Positions 1-8,718 of a DNA stretch of 64,000 nt are shown here, piece by piece. Within the stretch, counting starts at the first letter, position 1, and each line of letters opens with the position of its first letter. The DNA lies in NCBI GenBank assembly GCA_009781175.1, contig WQYQ01000002.1, positions 186,001-250,000 of the forward strand, in the 5' to 3' direction. The DNA comes from Betaproteobacteria bacterium. GTDB taxonomy: Bacteria > Pseudomonadota > Gammaproteobacteria > Burkholderiales > Rhodocyclaceae. The position numbers and the translations under genes are program-made. The notes beneath the pieces were generated by a model. That model was not told where the DNA came from. It was given only the letters and a program-made list of their open reading frames with translations, and ran no database searches.

Positions 1-1
1 A

Positions 2-2023
2 TACTGTTCGATTCATCCGGAGGCGGATGAGTACCCCTATATCTCGGCCCGCATCTGGGACGAGGGCGATGTACGCAACCTGGGTTATCTGTGCGATGTG
101 GCGCACAAGCACGGCAGCCTGGCGGGAATCCAGTTGTGGTACAGCGGCGGCAACGCGCCCTCGCTGGAGTCCCGCGAAATCGGGCGCTCGCCGAGCCAGT
201 GGGTTTCCCCGATGTTCGCCACGCGCACGGTTTACGGCTACGAGATGGATGAGTCCGACATCAAGGCGGTCATCAACATGTACGTCGAGGCCGGCAAGCG
301 GGCGGAGCAGGCCGGTTTCGATCTGCTCGAAGTTTCGGCCGGCGACGACACGCTTCCGATCCAGTTCCTCGAACCCCGTTTCAACAAGCGCACGGACAAG
401 TACGGCGGCAGTTTCGAAAACCGCTCGCGCTTCTACATCGAGCTGATGCATGCCTTGAAGCGCAACCTGGGCGACCGCTGCGCGATTACGACCCGTTTCG
501 AGATGGATACGCTGCACGGGCCGGAAGGGGTCGAGGCTAACGAGGATGGCGTGCGCCTGCTCGAACGCTTCCGCAGCGAAGGCGTGGTGGATCTGGTGGC
601 GCTCAAGATCGGCGATTATGCCGAATGGGGCGAGGATGCCGGCGCTTCCCGCTTCCGCAAATCCGGCTGGATGACGCCTTTCATCAAGCAGGGCAAGTCG
701 ATCCTCGGGCCGGATATTCCGGTCGTCGGCAATGGCCGCTTCACGAGTCCGGACGACATGGTCAACATGATTAACAGCGGGGCCGTGGACATCATTGGCG
801 CGGCGCGTCCGTCGATCGCCGATCCCTTCCTGCCGACCAAGATCGAGCAGGGACGCCTGGAAGACATCCGCGAGTGCATCGGCTGCAACATCTGCGTTTC
901 GAAGTTCAACCAGGTCGGGCAGATCATGTGCACCCAGAACCAGACCATCGGCGAGGAATACCGCCGCGGCTGGCATCCGGAGAAATTCGAGAAGACGAAA
1001 AACCCCTGCTCCGTCCTCGTCGTCGGCGGCGGCCCTGCCGGCATGGAATGCGCCCGGGTGCTCGGCGAACGCGGTTACGAGGTGCACCTGCGCGAAGCCG
1101 AGGCCGAACTCGGCGGGCATTGGAAGTGGGTCGCCAAGCTGCCGCGCTTGAACGAATGGAGCCGGGTCATCACCTACCGCCAGATCCAGTTGGGCAAGCT
1201 GAAGAATGTCGAGGTGCATCTCGGTGTCGGCAAGATGTCTGCCGATGACGTGCTCGAATACGGCGCTGACCGCGTGGTGATCGCCACCGGCAGCCATTGG
1301 CACGGCGATGGCACGGGACCGGGTTGCGGCCCGATCCCCGGCGCCGACGATTCCCTGCCCCATGTGCTGACGCCGGCCCAGGTCGCCGCGGGCAAGCCGA
1401 TTCCCGGCAAACGCGTGCTCGTCCTCGATGGCGAAGGCCATTTCGTCGGCATCTCGCTGGCCGAAATGATGGCCGACCAGGGCAAGGAAGTAACCTATGT
1501 CTGCGACGCCTCGGAAGTCGTCGAGTACAGCGTATTCACGCTTGAACTGCCGAACAACAAGCGCATGATGTTCGAAAAAGGCATCAAGACCTACCGGAAT
1601 CACTGGGTCAGCAACATCGAGCCCGGCCGCGTGACCTTGAGCTATGCCTACAAATACGGCGCTGATCTGCTCGGACCGACGCCCGGCGCGATCCCACGCA
1701 AGGATAACGGTGGGGATTTCACGCTCGACATCGACGCGGTCATTCTGGTGACCTCGCGTGCATCTGAGAACGCCTTGTGGCGGGAACTCAAGGCGCGGAA
1801 GTCCGAGTGGGCCGAGAACGACATCCAGGACATCTACCGGATCGGCGACTGCAAGGCGCCCATGCAGGCTAATCAAGCGATGTGGGAAGGGCACCGTCTG
1901 GCGCGTGAATTCGACAGCGCGGACCCGGCCTATCCGCTGCCGTGGATTCGCGAGCGCCAGTTGTGGAACAACGAGACGATCCCGAAACTGGGCGACGCTC
2001 GCGTCAAGGTCGAGACCGACTAA
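2..2023 (+). CDS. Trimethylamine-dehydrogenase-like FMN/4Fe-4S flavoprotein (5' end outside window)
   Basis: The frame is open from the first bases, so the true start lies upstream; 673 residues are visible and TMADH is about 729. The order is an old-yellow-enzyme-type FMN barrel, a 4Fe-4S motif (Cys codons at 875, 884, 893 and 929), then an ADP/FAD-type domain with GGGPAG near 1027. Stretches such as ARIWDEGDVRNL, NKRTDKYGGS, EWGEDAG and EYRRGWHPEKF match TMADH closely. Family knowledge: these enzymes oxidise amines and hand electrons to ETF, and ETF genes lie 7 kb downstream. By my alignment Tyr60 and Trp264 of the TMADH aromatic bowl and Asp267 are kept. Tyr169 is Ser (335-337), His172 is Asp (344-346) and Trp355 is Phe (905-907). 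The substrate is therefore probably not trimethylamine. Histamine- or dimethylamine-type activity is possible. Confidence 0.9.
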   Translation, partial: YCSIHPEADEYPYISARIWDEGDVRNLGYLCDVAHKHGSLAGIQLWYSGGNAPSLESREIGRSPSQWVSPMFATRTVYGYEMDESDIKAVINMYVEAGKRAEQAGFDLLEVSAGDDTLPIQFLEPRFNKRTDKYGGSFENRSRFYIELMHALKRNLGDRCAITTRFEMDTLHGPEGVEANEDGVRLLERFRSEGVVDLVALKIGDYAEWGEDAGASRFRKSGWMTPFIKQGKSILGPDIPVVGNGRFTSPDDMVNMINSGAVDIIGAARPSIADPFLPTKIEQGRLEDIRECIGCNICVSKFNQVGQIMCTQNQTIGEEYRRGWHPEKFEKTKNPCSVLVVGGGPAGMECARVLGERGYEVHLREAEAELGGHWKWVAKLPRLNEWSRVITYRQIQLGKLKNVEVHLGVGKMSADDVLEYGADRVVIATGSHWHGDGTGPGCGPIPGADDSLPHVLTPAQVAAGKPIPGKRVLVLDGEGHFVGISLAEMMADQGKEVTYVCDASEVVEYSVFTLELPNNKRMMFEKGIKTYRNHWVSNIEPGRVTLSYAYKYGADLLGPTPGAIPRKDNGGDFTLDIDAVILVTSRASENALWRELKARKSEWAENDIQDIYRIGDCKAPMQANQAMWEGHRLAREFDSADPAYPLPWIRERQLWNNETIPKLGDARVKVETD

Positions 2024-2039
2024 GAATCTGTAGCGAGAG
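2023..2039 (+). repeat. 17-bp fragment of the ftsY-flanking palindromic repeat
   Basis: The sequence directly after the stop codon is identical over 17 bases to 36841-36857, the left terminal repeat of the element after ftsY. Homology then stops. It is either a truncated remnant or a chance match; the same position relative to a stop codon favours a remnant. Confidence 0.4.
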
Positions 2040-2054
2040 GTTGTAACACCATAA

Positions 2055-2081
2055 AAATGGGGCGCCTTCGGCGCCCCATTT
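2055..2081. terminator. Bidirectional rho-independent terminator
   Basis: Twelve-base arms, AAATGGGGCGCC and its exact complement, are separated by a TTC loop. An A-rich flank on one side and a T-rich flank on the other suit both directions. It lies between the convergent TMADH-like and MFS genes. Confidence 0.85.
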
Positions 2082-2156
2082 CTATTTCATGAAAACAAGT
2101 AGGGCGGGTATCGCTTCGCTCCACCCGCCCAACAAAGCCGCAATCCGCGGGCTTAT

Positions 2157-3398
2157 TTAATGAGCGGGCCGCGTCCGCGCCGAGCGCGTGATCGCAGCCA
2201 GCGGCATGGCCAGCAGAGCCAGGGTCAGCAGCGCGAAGCCCACATTCACCCAACTGCTCAAGGTATATCCTCCGTGCACGATCAGATAGCCAGACACCGC
2301 CGGCCCGAGCGCCACGCCGGCCACGAGAAGCCCGCCCGAGGCGGCGACGATCCGCCCCTGGGTGTCCAATTCAGCCGCCAAGGCGGTCAAATAGGACAGC
2401 GCGTAGAAGTAGGTTCCGGATATGCCCAGAACGGCAAGCGTGTAGGGCAGCTTGGCGTCGGATGAGTGCAGGATCGTGAACGTCACGATGCCGGTGAGGA
2501 CGATGCCGAGCACCACTGGTGTCCGCAAACCGAACCGCCCGCCGATAACCGAGGCGATCAGCGGGCCGACGATCCCGATCACCGCCTGGAGCGAGAACAG
2601 CCCCCCCAAATCAGCCGACTCATAGCCGACCGCCAGCCCGATTCTTTCGGCGAAAGCCCACATCATGGTGTCGCGCAGGGCGAAGATGAACATGGCGCCG
2701 AGCATGAACAAGGACACGGCCGAGAAAAGCCCTTTGTGCGCGTGCGGATGCTCGGAACTCCCATGCGGCTCGGCCTTGACATGCCGGGGCAGCTTCGCGA
2801 GGAAGCCGACCAGCAGGAGCATGAAGCCGGCGAGCGCGCCATAGACGCCGACATATCCCCAGCGTTCGCTGACGTAGGCGAAAGATTCCATCGCCACGAC
2901 CATCAGGACGACGAACAACACCGACATCTGCCCCGCCAGTTTCTCCGAGTTCTCCACCGAGGCCACCGTGGCGTTGCCCACGGCCAGGGCGAGGCCGCAG
3001 CCGAATCCGACGATCGGCCGCAATATCAGCAAAGTCTCGTAGGAACCCGCGAACATCGACGCGACATTGCCGCCGATCGCCAGACAGGCGCCGAGGGTGG
3101 CGACGGTGCGCCGCGGAATCTTGCCCACGAACGGCGCGAGCGCCAGAGAGCCGACCATGACGGCGAGAAATTCCGCCGTTCCGAGCAAGCCGGCCTGCGA
3201 TTCGTCAAGCCCGAGCCCGTTCATCGTCGCGCCGATCATGAATGGCAGAACCAGCATCGCCAGCAGACCGATTCCATAAGCCGACGCAAAGGCCGCCAGC
3301 AGCAGCCCCCAATTATCGGGTTTGGCGTCGGCAAAGAATTGCGCCACCTTTCCCCGCTGCGGCGCGCTCGCGCCGCAGGCCAAATCAGAATCGCTCAT
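2157..3398 (-). CDS. Major facilitator superfamily transporter
   Basis: A 413-residue, strongly hydrophobic protein with about 12 predicted membrane segments and a basic central loop (near residues 205-225, KLPRHVKAEPHG), the usual 6+6 MFS layout. The start has a strong GGAGGTG ribosome site 5 bases upstream. It runs convergent to the TMADH-like gene and lies downstream of the secreted protein and ALDH genes on the same strand, so it may import the substrate or export a product of this pathway. I cannot assign a subfamily or substrate from sequence alone. Confidence 0.85.
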   Translation of the reverse strand: MSDSDLACGASAPQRGKVAQFFADAKPDNWGLLLAAFASAYGIGLLAMLVLPFMIGATMNGLGLDESQAGLLGTAEFLAVMVGSLALAPFVGKIPRRTVATLGACLAIGGNVASMFAGSYETLLILRPIVGFGCGLALAVGNATVASVENSEKLAGQMSVLFVVLMVVAMESFAYVSERWGYVGVYGALAGFMLLLVGFLAKLPRHVKAEPHGSSEHPHAHKGLFSAVSLFMLGAMFIFALRDTMMWAFAERIGLAVGYESADLGGLFSLQAVIGIVGPLIASVIGGRFGLRTPVVLGIVLTGIVTFTILHSSDAKLPYTLAVLGISGTYFYALSYLTALAAELDTQGRIVAASGGLLVAGVALGPAVSGYLIVHGGYTLSSWVNVGFALLTLALLAMPLAAITRSARTRPAH

Positions 3399-3550
3399 TT
3401 CACACCTCCACCCTTTAGAGCCTCCAACAAGACTCAGCGCAGCAGCGCAGTGCTTTGTTCGCAGCCCTTATATTTATTTGTCTCCAACCCGCCGATCGGC
3501 GCCCGGGCCAAGGCTCCGGGCTTTCCGATCCGGCGTACTCAAACAGGCTC

Positions 3551-4045
3551 TCAGCGTTTGCCAAGAACCAATTCACCCTTGGCGTTGGAATAGCCTTTCA
3601 ACAGGCGCTCCGTCTCCACGGTGAATGTTTCCTTCGATACGATCTTGCCGGATGCGCCCTTCCACTTCCCCGTTCCGCCGTCGATGTTCAGGGTGAATCC
3701 GTCGAACGCGGTCACCATGCCCGCGAGCAGCTTGTCGCCATCTTTGTCCTTGAGTTCGCAGCGGCCGCTCCCCGCGACTTTCGTCTCGGTCGCGGACACC
3801 TTGGTCGCCGGCTCCAGGCCAACGCAGGTCAGGAGCAGGTAAACATCGCCCAGCTCCTTGCTGTTGAGCTTATAGCTGCCTTCAAACTGGAATACGGTGG
3901 TGCTGGTATCGGCGCTCTGCATCATCGCCGGCGAAAAATCCGCCGCCCAGCCGCCGGTCATCGTCACCGGCGCGGCCCAGGCCAAGCCGGCGCAGGCGCA
4001 AAGCGCGGCGAGCGAGGATTTGAGTACAACATTCATGATCTTCAT
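3551..4045 (-). CDS. Small secreted protein of unknown function
   Basis: The 164-residue reading starts at MKIMNVVLK, preceded by AGGAG at good spacing. A longer in-frame ORF reaches 4309 but would run antiparallel-free into the ALDH gene, so I reject the extension. A clear signal peptide ends near ALCACAGLAWA|APV. The mature part is beta-rich (MTGGWAADF, TVFQFEGSYKL, GTGKWKGASGKIV) with a Cys pair (LLLTCVG and SGRCEL) that could form a disulfide. It resembles small periplasmic beta-barrel proteins in layout, but I recognise no family. The 65-bp gap after the ALDH stop suggests co-transcription with that gene. Confidence 0.7.
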   Translation of the reverse strand: MKIMNVVLKSSLAALCACAGLAWAAPVTMTGGWAADFSPAMMQSADTSTTVFQFEGSYKLNSKELGDVYLLLTCVGLEPATKVSATETKVAGSGRCELKDKDGDKLLAGMVTAFDGFTLNIDGGTGKWKGASGKIVSKETFTVETERLLKGYSNAKGELVLGKR

Positions 4046-4110
4046 CGGAGTCTCCTTTGGTCGGCGCAGCGCGGCCATGCCATGACAGCCGCGCCGCCTT
4101 GCCGGAAAAA

Positions 4111-5598
4111 TCAGCCCAGGTTGATCCAGACCGATTTCGTCTGCATGTGGGCCAGCACGGTTTCGAAGCACTTGTCGCGCCCCTGGCCGGACTGCTTGTA
4201 GCCGCCCCAGGGCTGGGTCATGTCGCCGTGGTCGTAACAGTTGATCCAGACCATGCCGGCTTCCAGATCGCGCGCGGCCTTGTGCGCGGTAGTTATATCC
4301 TTCGTCCACACCGAGGAGGCCAGGCCGTAGATGCTGTTGTTGGCGATGGAGATCGCCTCGTCGTAGCTCTTGAAGCGGATCGCGGCTCCCACCGGCCCGA
4401 AAATCTCCTCCCGGGCGATGGTCATCTTCTCGGTAACGCCCTTGAACAGGGTCGGCTGCACGTAATTGCCTGCCTCCAGGCCGGCCGGCGTACCGCCGCC
4501 GATCACCACTTCCCCGCCCTCCTTCTTACCCGCTTCGATGTAGCTAAGCACCCGCGCTTGCTGCTCGCGCGTCACCAGGGGGCCCATCGTGGTGGCGGGG
4601 TCAAGTGGATCGCCCGGCTGGAAGCGCCCGGCTTCGCCGGCGAAGCGGGAGACGAATTCGTCGTAGATCGAGTCATGCACCAGCAGCCGGGAACCGGCGC
4701 TGCACACCTCGCCCTGGTTGGTGAAGATGCCGTTGACCGCATAGCTGACGGCGGCGTCGAGATCGGCGTCCGGCATGACGATCTGCGGGCTCTTGCCGCC
4801 GCATTCCGTCGTCACCTTCTTCATGTTCGACTGGCCGGAATAGACCATCATCAGCTTGCCGACCTCGGTCGAGCCGGTAAATCCGATCTTGTCCACGTCC
4901 ATGTGCAGGGCCAGCGCCTTACCAGCATCCTCGCCGAAGCCGTTGACCACGTTAAACACACCGTCCGGCACGCCGGCTTCGGCAAAGATCTTCGCCAGCA
5001 ACAAGGCGCTGAGCGGGCTCTGCTCGGCCGGTTTGAGGATGACCGAATTTCCCGCGGCCAGAGCCGGGGCTGCTTTCCACGCGGCCATCATCAACGGGTA
5101 GTTCCAGGGCGTCACGCAGGCCACCACGCCCAAGGGCTCACGCACGATCATGTGCAGGGCGCTCGGATCGGTGCTGGTGACCGCGCCTTCGATTTTGTCG
5201 ATGGTTTCGGCGAAGTACTGGAACGTCAGGATCGAGAAAGGCACGTCGCCGCCGGTCAGCTCGCTGATCGACTTGCCCATGTCGAGACAATCGAGCAGCG
5301 CGAATTCGTCGGCGTGGGCTTCCATCAACCGGGCGATCTTGTACATGACATCCATGCGGCCACGCGGCGACATGCGCGACCAGACGCCGCTCTTGTAAGC
5401 CCGGCGGGCGGCCTTGACCGCCAGGTCGATGTCCTTCTCGTTGCCGCGCGCCACCTCGGCGATCACCTTGCCGTTGGCCGGATTCAGGGTGGCGAAGCGT
5501 TGCCCATCCACGGCGTCAACGAATTTGCCGTCGATGAACAGGCGGGTCTCGGGTTTAACGGCGGCCGCCAGCGCATGCCAGCCCTTTACATCATTCAT
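4111..5598 (-). CDS. NAD(P)-dependent aldehyde dehydrogenase, PuuC/betaine-aldehyde-like
   Basis: A 495-residue ALDH of normal family length. Visible catalytic features are PWN (Asn166), the cofactor motif GFTGSTEVG (239-247), general base Glu265 in ECGGKSP and nucleophile Cys299 in NQGEVCSAGSR. Family knowledge: these enzymes oxidise aldehydes, often aminoaldehydes, to acids. Next to an amine-dehydrogenase-like flavoprotein, the likely job is removal of the aldehyde product (inference). The start has a GAGGAGG ribosome site. A near-perfect sigma-54 promoter lies about 100 bases upstream, and the neighbouring activator gene is the obvious regulator. Confidence 0.92.
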   Translation of the reverse strand: MNDVKGWHALAAAVKPETRLFIDGKFVDAVDGQRFATLNPANGKVIAEVARGNEKDIDLAVKAARRAYKSGVWSRMSPRGRMDVMYKIARLMEAHADEFALLDCLDMGKSISELTGGDVPFSILTFQYFAETIDKIEGAVTSTDPSALHMIVREPLGVVACVTPWNYPLMMAAWKAAPALAAGNSVILKPAEQSPLSALLLAKIFAEAGVPDGVFNVVNGFGEDAGKALALHMDVDKIGFTGSTEVGKLMMVYSGQSNMKKVTTECGGKSPQIVMPDADLDAAVSYAVNGIFTNQGEVCSAGSRLLVHDSIYDEFVSRFAGEAGRFQPGDPLDPATTMGPLVTREQQARVLSYIEAGKKEGGEVVIGGGTPAGLEAGNYVQPTLFKGVTEKMTIAREEIFGPVGAAIRFKSYDEAISIANNSIYGLASSVWTKDITTAHKAARDLEAGMVWINCYDHGDMTQPWGGYKQSGQGRDKCFETVLAHMQTKSVWINLG

Positions 5599-5693
5599 GG
5601 TTCACTCCTCCTCGGCTTTAGGATTGTCTTGGGAAGCGGCAAGGACATATCCCGACCGACTCCAGCATCACTAGAATTCCGAGGAGCCATGCT

Positions 5694-5710
5694 CGCAAGC
5701 AGCGTGCCAA
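5694..5710 (-). promoter_or_regulatory. Sigma-54 (-24/-12) promoter of the aldehyde dehydrogenase gene
   Basis: Read on the minus strand this is TTGGCACGCTGCTTGCG. It matches the sigma-54 consensus with GG at -24 and GC at -12 separated by exactly 10 bases. The start site would fall near 5684, giving a leader of about 86 bases. Upstream, an AAATAT-N5-ATATTT dyad (5752-5768) could be an activator site, though it is closer than usual. The sigma-54 activator gene ends at 5842. Confidence 0.8.
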
Positions 5711-5841
5711 ACCAAAGGCGTCCGCCAGCAGCAAACTAACTCATTGAATTTAAATATGTTTTATATTTGAATCGGATTTTTCTTCAAGCCGTCGCCGCTG
5801 CAATCCCTCAGCGCAAAAAAATCAGCCGCTGCAAATTCCCA

Positions 5842-7305
5842 TCACTCGGCATTCGTCTGCGTCTTGCTCTTGCGCACCACGGTGGCGATATCCACGTTAA
5901 GCAATTCCGCCGCCTTACGCTTGCTGCCGGTCTTTTGAATCGCGGCTTCGATAAGGGTCGATTCATAACTCTTGACCGCTTCACGCAAGTCGAAACCATT
6001 CGCGAAGTCGGTGGCTTCCAGCATTGCAGTCGCCGATGAAACATCCGGCCTGGGCGCTTGCCGCGCCGCGCTATCCATCTGCTCGCGCGGCAGGTCCGCT
6101 TCCGTAGCAAGCCGGTCGCACACGACGGCCAGGTGTTCGACGATGTTCTGCAACTCCCGCACGTTGCCGGGATAGGAATATTCCTGCAGGCGGCGACGGC
6201 AGCCGGGATTGATCGTCAGCGGGATTGGCCGGCGCTGATTCACTTCCGCGAGGAAGCGGTCGAGCAAAAGCGGAATCAGCTCCCGGCGCTCGCGCAAAGG
6301 CGACAGAAGCAGGGTGACAACGCTCAGGCGATAGTACAGGTCGCGGCGGAAACGCCCCTCGTCGACGAGGGTCCGCAGATCGCGATTGGTTGCCGCGATG
6401 ACCTGCAGACGCAAGCGCCGGGGCGCAGTGGCGCCGACCCGCTGGATGACACCCTCTTCGAGCATCCGCAGCATCTTGGCCTGACTTTGCAGGGGGATCT
6501 CGCCGACTTCGTCGAGAAACAGGACGCCTCCATCCGCTGCCTCGATCAGACCTTTCTTGCCGCGCGAAGAAGCGCCCGTGAAAGAACCTCTTTCGTAGCC
6601 GAACATTTCCGACTCAAACAGCGAGTCGGGAATCGAGCCGCAATTGACGTGTACAAAAGGCCGGTCCATCGAGCCAGAGCGCCGATGCAGCAAGCGCGCC
6701 AGTTCGGTCTTACCCACACCCGACTCCCCAAGCACCAGCAAGCGGCTGCCCATGGCGATAGCGCGCAGCCCGCGCGTGACCACGGCGACCGTCGCCTCGC
6801 CGCTGATGATCGGCTCGACATCGGACGGAACGGCTTCGCCGGAAAGCGGAACGAAGGCCAAGCCCGTCGAATCGCCCGCGGGCCGGCTGGAGATTTTCGC
6901 CAGCGCATCGAGATTGCGCAGCACGACCATGAAAACATTGCTCTCACCGTTCCACTGGCGCGGATACCTCCGCGTGGAGAGAATGTAGGCGCGGCCGTCG
7001 GCATCCCGCACGACGCTGTTGATACGCGAGTCACGGCTGAAAGCGTCGGTCAGGACGGAACAGTCGATGCGGGAATGCTGGATAAGATCGCTCAGCGAAC
7101 ACCCCACGATCATGGCGCGGGAAATTTCGTTGATGCTTTCCGCCGCCGAATTCATATAGCGGATCACGCCGGAACGATCGACCAAAATCAAGCCATCGGG
7201 GATCATGTCCCCGAGAACCTGCCAACGCTCATCGCTATACAAACTTTCCAGATCGGCTGACGCCGTGCTGGAAGACATGCTGTCGGGCACGCTCATGAAC
7301 CTCAT
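5842..7305 (-). CDS. Sigma-54-dependent transcriptional activator (PAS, AAA+, HTH)
   Basis: 487 residues in the standard order: an N-terminal PAS domain (about 25-135), an AAA+ ATPase with Walker A GESGVGKT (193-200), the sigma-54 contact loop GSFTGA (240-245) and Walker B LFLDE (262-266), then a Fis-type helix-turn-helix near residues 455-480. There is no receiver domain, so control is likely by ligand or by the partner PAS protein encoded 12 bases upstream. The start follows a GGGGAG ribosome site. MSVPDS three codons further in is an alternative start. The nearest likely targets are the -24/-12 promoters at 5694 and, more weakly, at 12817. Confidence 0.93.
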   Translation of the reverse strand: MRFMSVPDSMSSSTASADLESLYSDERWQVLGDMIPDGLILVDRSGVIRYMNSAAESINEISRAMIVGCSLSDLIQHSRIDCSVLTDAFSRDSRINSVVRDADGRAYILSTRRYPRQWNGESNVFMVVLRNLDALAKISSRPAGDSTGLAFVPLSGEAVPSDVEPIISGEATVAVVTRGLRAIAMGSRLLVLGESGVGKTELARLLHRRSGSMDRPFVHVNCGSIPDSLFESEMFGYERGSFTGASSRGKKGLIEAADGGVLFLDEVGEIPLQSQAKMLRMLEEGVIQRVGATAPRRLRLQVIAATNRDLRTLVDEGRFRRDLYYRLSVVTLLLSPLRERRELIPLLLDRFLAEVNQRRPIPLTINPGCRRRLQEYSYPGNVRELQNIVEHLAVVCDRLATEADLPREQMDSAARQAPRPDVSSATAMLEATDFANGFDLREAVKSYESTLIEAAIQKTGSKRKAAELLNVDIATVVRKSKTQTNAE

Positions 7306-7317
7306 GCCCGCTCTCCC

Positions 7318-8499
7318 CTAACGACCGTCGCAAACACCACCGTCATCGCACCCCTCCTGGCAGCTCAACTCCCCTGGCTCGGGAATCGGGCGTAAGGACA
7401 AAACGAAGTGGTCCGGCGCCTCCTCGCCGATCGGCGAGATTTGGGCCTCGCAGCACAGCAGCGTATTGAATTTTGTTTTTACCGTGGTCAGCCAACGCTG
7501 TTGATCGAAGCCGTACCACCGGCGCCCGCCCGGCAATGGCCGCTCCAGATCGATGATGCTCTGCACATCCCGCCCGAGGAAGCTCTCCCCGTTCCAGCCC
7601 AACAAGGTTTCGAAGGAAGGATTGACCGCCACCAGGCGACGGTTGCGGTCGATGACCAAAATCGCATCGGGCAGCGCGGACAGGATGTTGCGCACCGCCT
7701 CCGCCTCGCGCACCAGGCGATTTTGCGCCTGGCGAAAATCGGTCACATCGCGCACCGTGCCCCACATGCGCACGAGGCGCCCGTCGACGATGGTGCAGCG
7801 CACGGTGTTTTCAATGTACGCCACCGACCCGTCGTGACGAAAATCGATGCTTGGCGCGTTATCGACCGCGAAGCCGGAATTGATGATCTGGAGCACGAAA
7901 ACTTCGTTTTCGGGACTGCGCGGGAAATACAGCGAAACGGGCTGAAGATTCATATCCAAGCCATCCGGCAGGTGATAAAGCCGTGCCATGGCGTCATTGC
8001 AAAGCAGCCAGCGGCAGTCGTTTTCGAACACCTGCCGCACAATCTCGAGGTCGCTCAAACCAATATCCACCGGCTCGGAAAACTCGATACACCACATCGC
8101 CTCCGACGAGGTTTGCACAAACCCGCGCAGGATTTCCTCCGACAGCACAAGGTCTTCCAGCCAGTGCCCGCAACGAATGTCGTAGCAGGCAGTGAAGCGC
8201 AGCAGTGGCGGCCCATCCGGCCACGCCACCATGTCGACCAGGCCGGCGATTTTTTTCGACGCGCCATTACGCCTAAAGAACGCTGCCAGCAAATGTACCG
8301 GCGCCCCGCCGGGTACATTACCGCGTTGATATTCCTCGAAGCACGCCACGGAAGAAGCATCCAGCACATCGCGCAAAGCACAATTATCGACGGGGCCTAT
8401 GACCGATTCGGCAACCCTATTACTGTGAATGATCTGTAGATTTTCATCGGCAATCAGCAGGAATACCGGCACCGTTTCGAATATGTATTCGTCACGCAT
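7318..8499 (-). CDS. PAS-domain sensory protein without an output domain
   Basis: 393 residues with a PAS-like N-terminus (about 5-60), a middle sensory region and a clear PAS domain near residues 280-345 (ALPDAILVIDRNRRLVAVN). No kinase, GGDEF, EAL or DNA-binding domain is visible. The C-terminus carries a short Cys cluster, CQEGCDDGGVCDGR, which could bind metal or act as a redox switch (inference). It is the first gene of a two-gene unit with the sigma-54 activator, and the pair probably works together, with this protein modulating the activator. Confidence 0.75.
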   Translation of the reverse strand: MRDEYIFETVPVFLLIADENLQIIHSNRVAESVIGPVDNCALRDVLDASSVACFEEYQRGNVPGGAPVHLLAAFFRRNGASKKIAGLVDMVAWPDGPPLLRFTACYDIRCGHWLEDLVLSEEILRGFVQTSSEAMWCIEFSEPVDIGLSDLEIVRQVFENDCRWLLCNDAMARLYHLPDGLDMNLQPVSLYFPRSPENEVFVLQIINSGFAVDNAPSIDFRHDGSVAYIENTVRCTIVDGRLVRMWGTVRDVTDFRQAQNRLVREAEAVRNILSALPDAILVIDRNRRLVAVNPSFETLLGWNGESFLGRDVQSIIDLERPLPGGRRWYGFDQQRWLTTVKTKFNTLLCCEAQISPIGEEAPDHFVLSLRPIPEPGELSCQEGCDDGGVCDGR

Positions 8500-8649
8500 C
8501 TTAATGCTATCTCCCGTGCGACAGTTGTTTCAAATAGCCGCCGTTCCGTAACGTCCCCCTTGCTTTGCTGGCTTGCTCTCAAGCAAAAATCACACCGTCA
8601 GAAGCGCACAAAGCAAACGTCATTAAATCAACGAGATATAAGAAACCCT

Positions 8650-8701
8650 GAAAAAGAAAGCCCGATGCAAAACTGCGGCATGCTGCGGTTCTGCATCGGG
8701 C
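8650..8701 (-). terminator. Rho-independent terminator of the ETF operon
   Basis: Ten-base arms GCCCGATGCA and TGCATCGGGC enclose a 22-base loop region that can itself pair (CCGCAGCATGCCGCAG). A CTTTCTTTTT tract follows on the minus strand. It lies 18 bases past the etfA stop. Confidence 0.85.
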
Positions 8702-8718
8702 GTGTAGTGCCGTGAGAC

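Noticed and set aside
4057-5739. 560-codon plus-strand ORF
   Set aside because: Antisense shadow of the ALDH gene, which has clear catalytic motifs and a ribosome site. High GC keeps the opposite frame open.
5752-5768. AAATAT-N5-ATATTT dyad as an activator site
   Set aside because: Short, A+T only, and closer to the -24 element than most activator sites. Mentioned only under the promoter.
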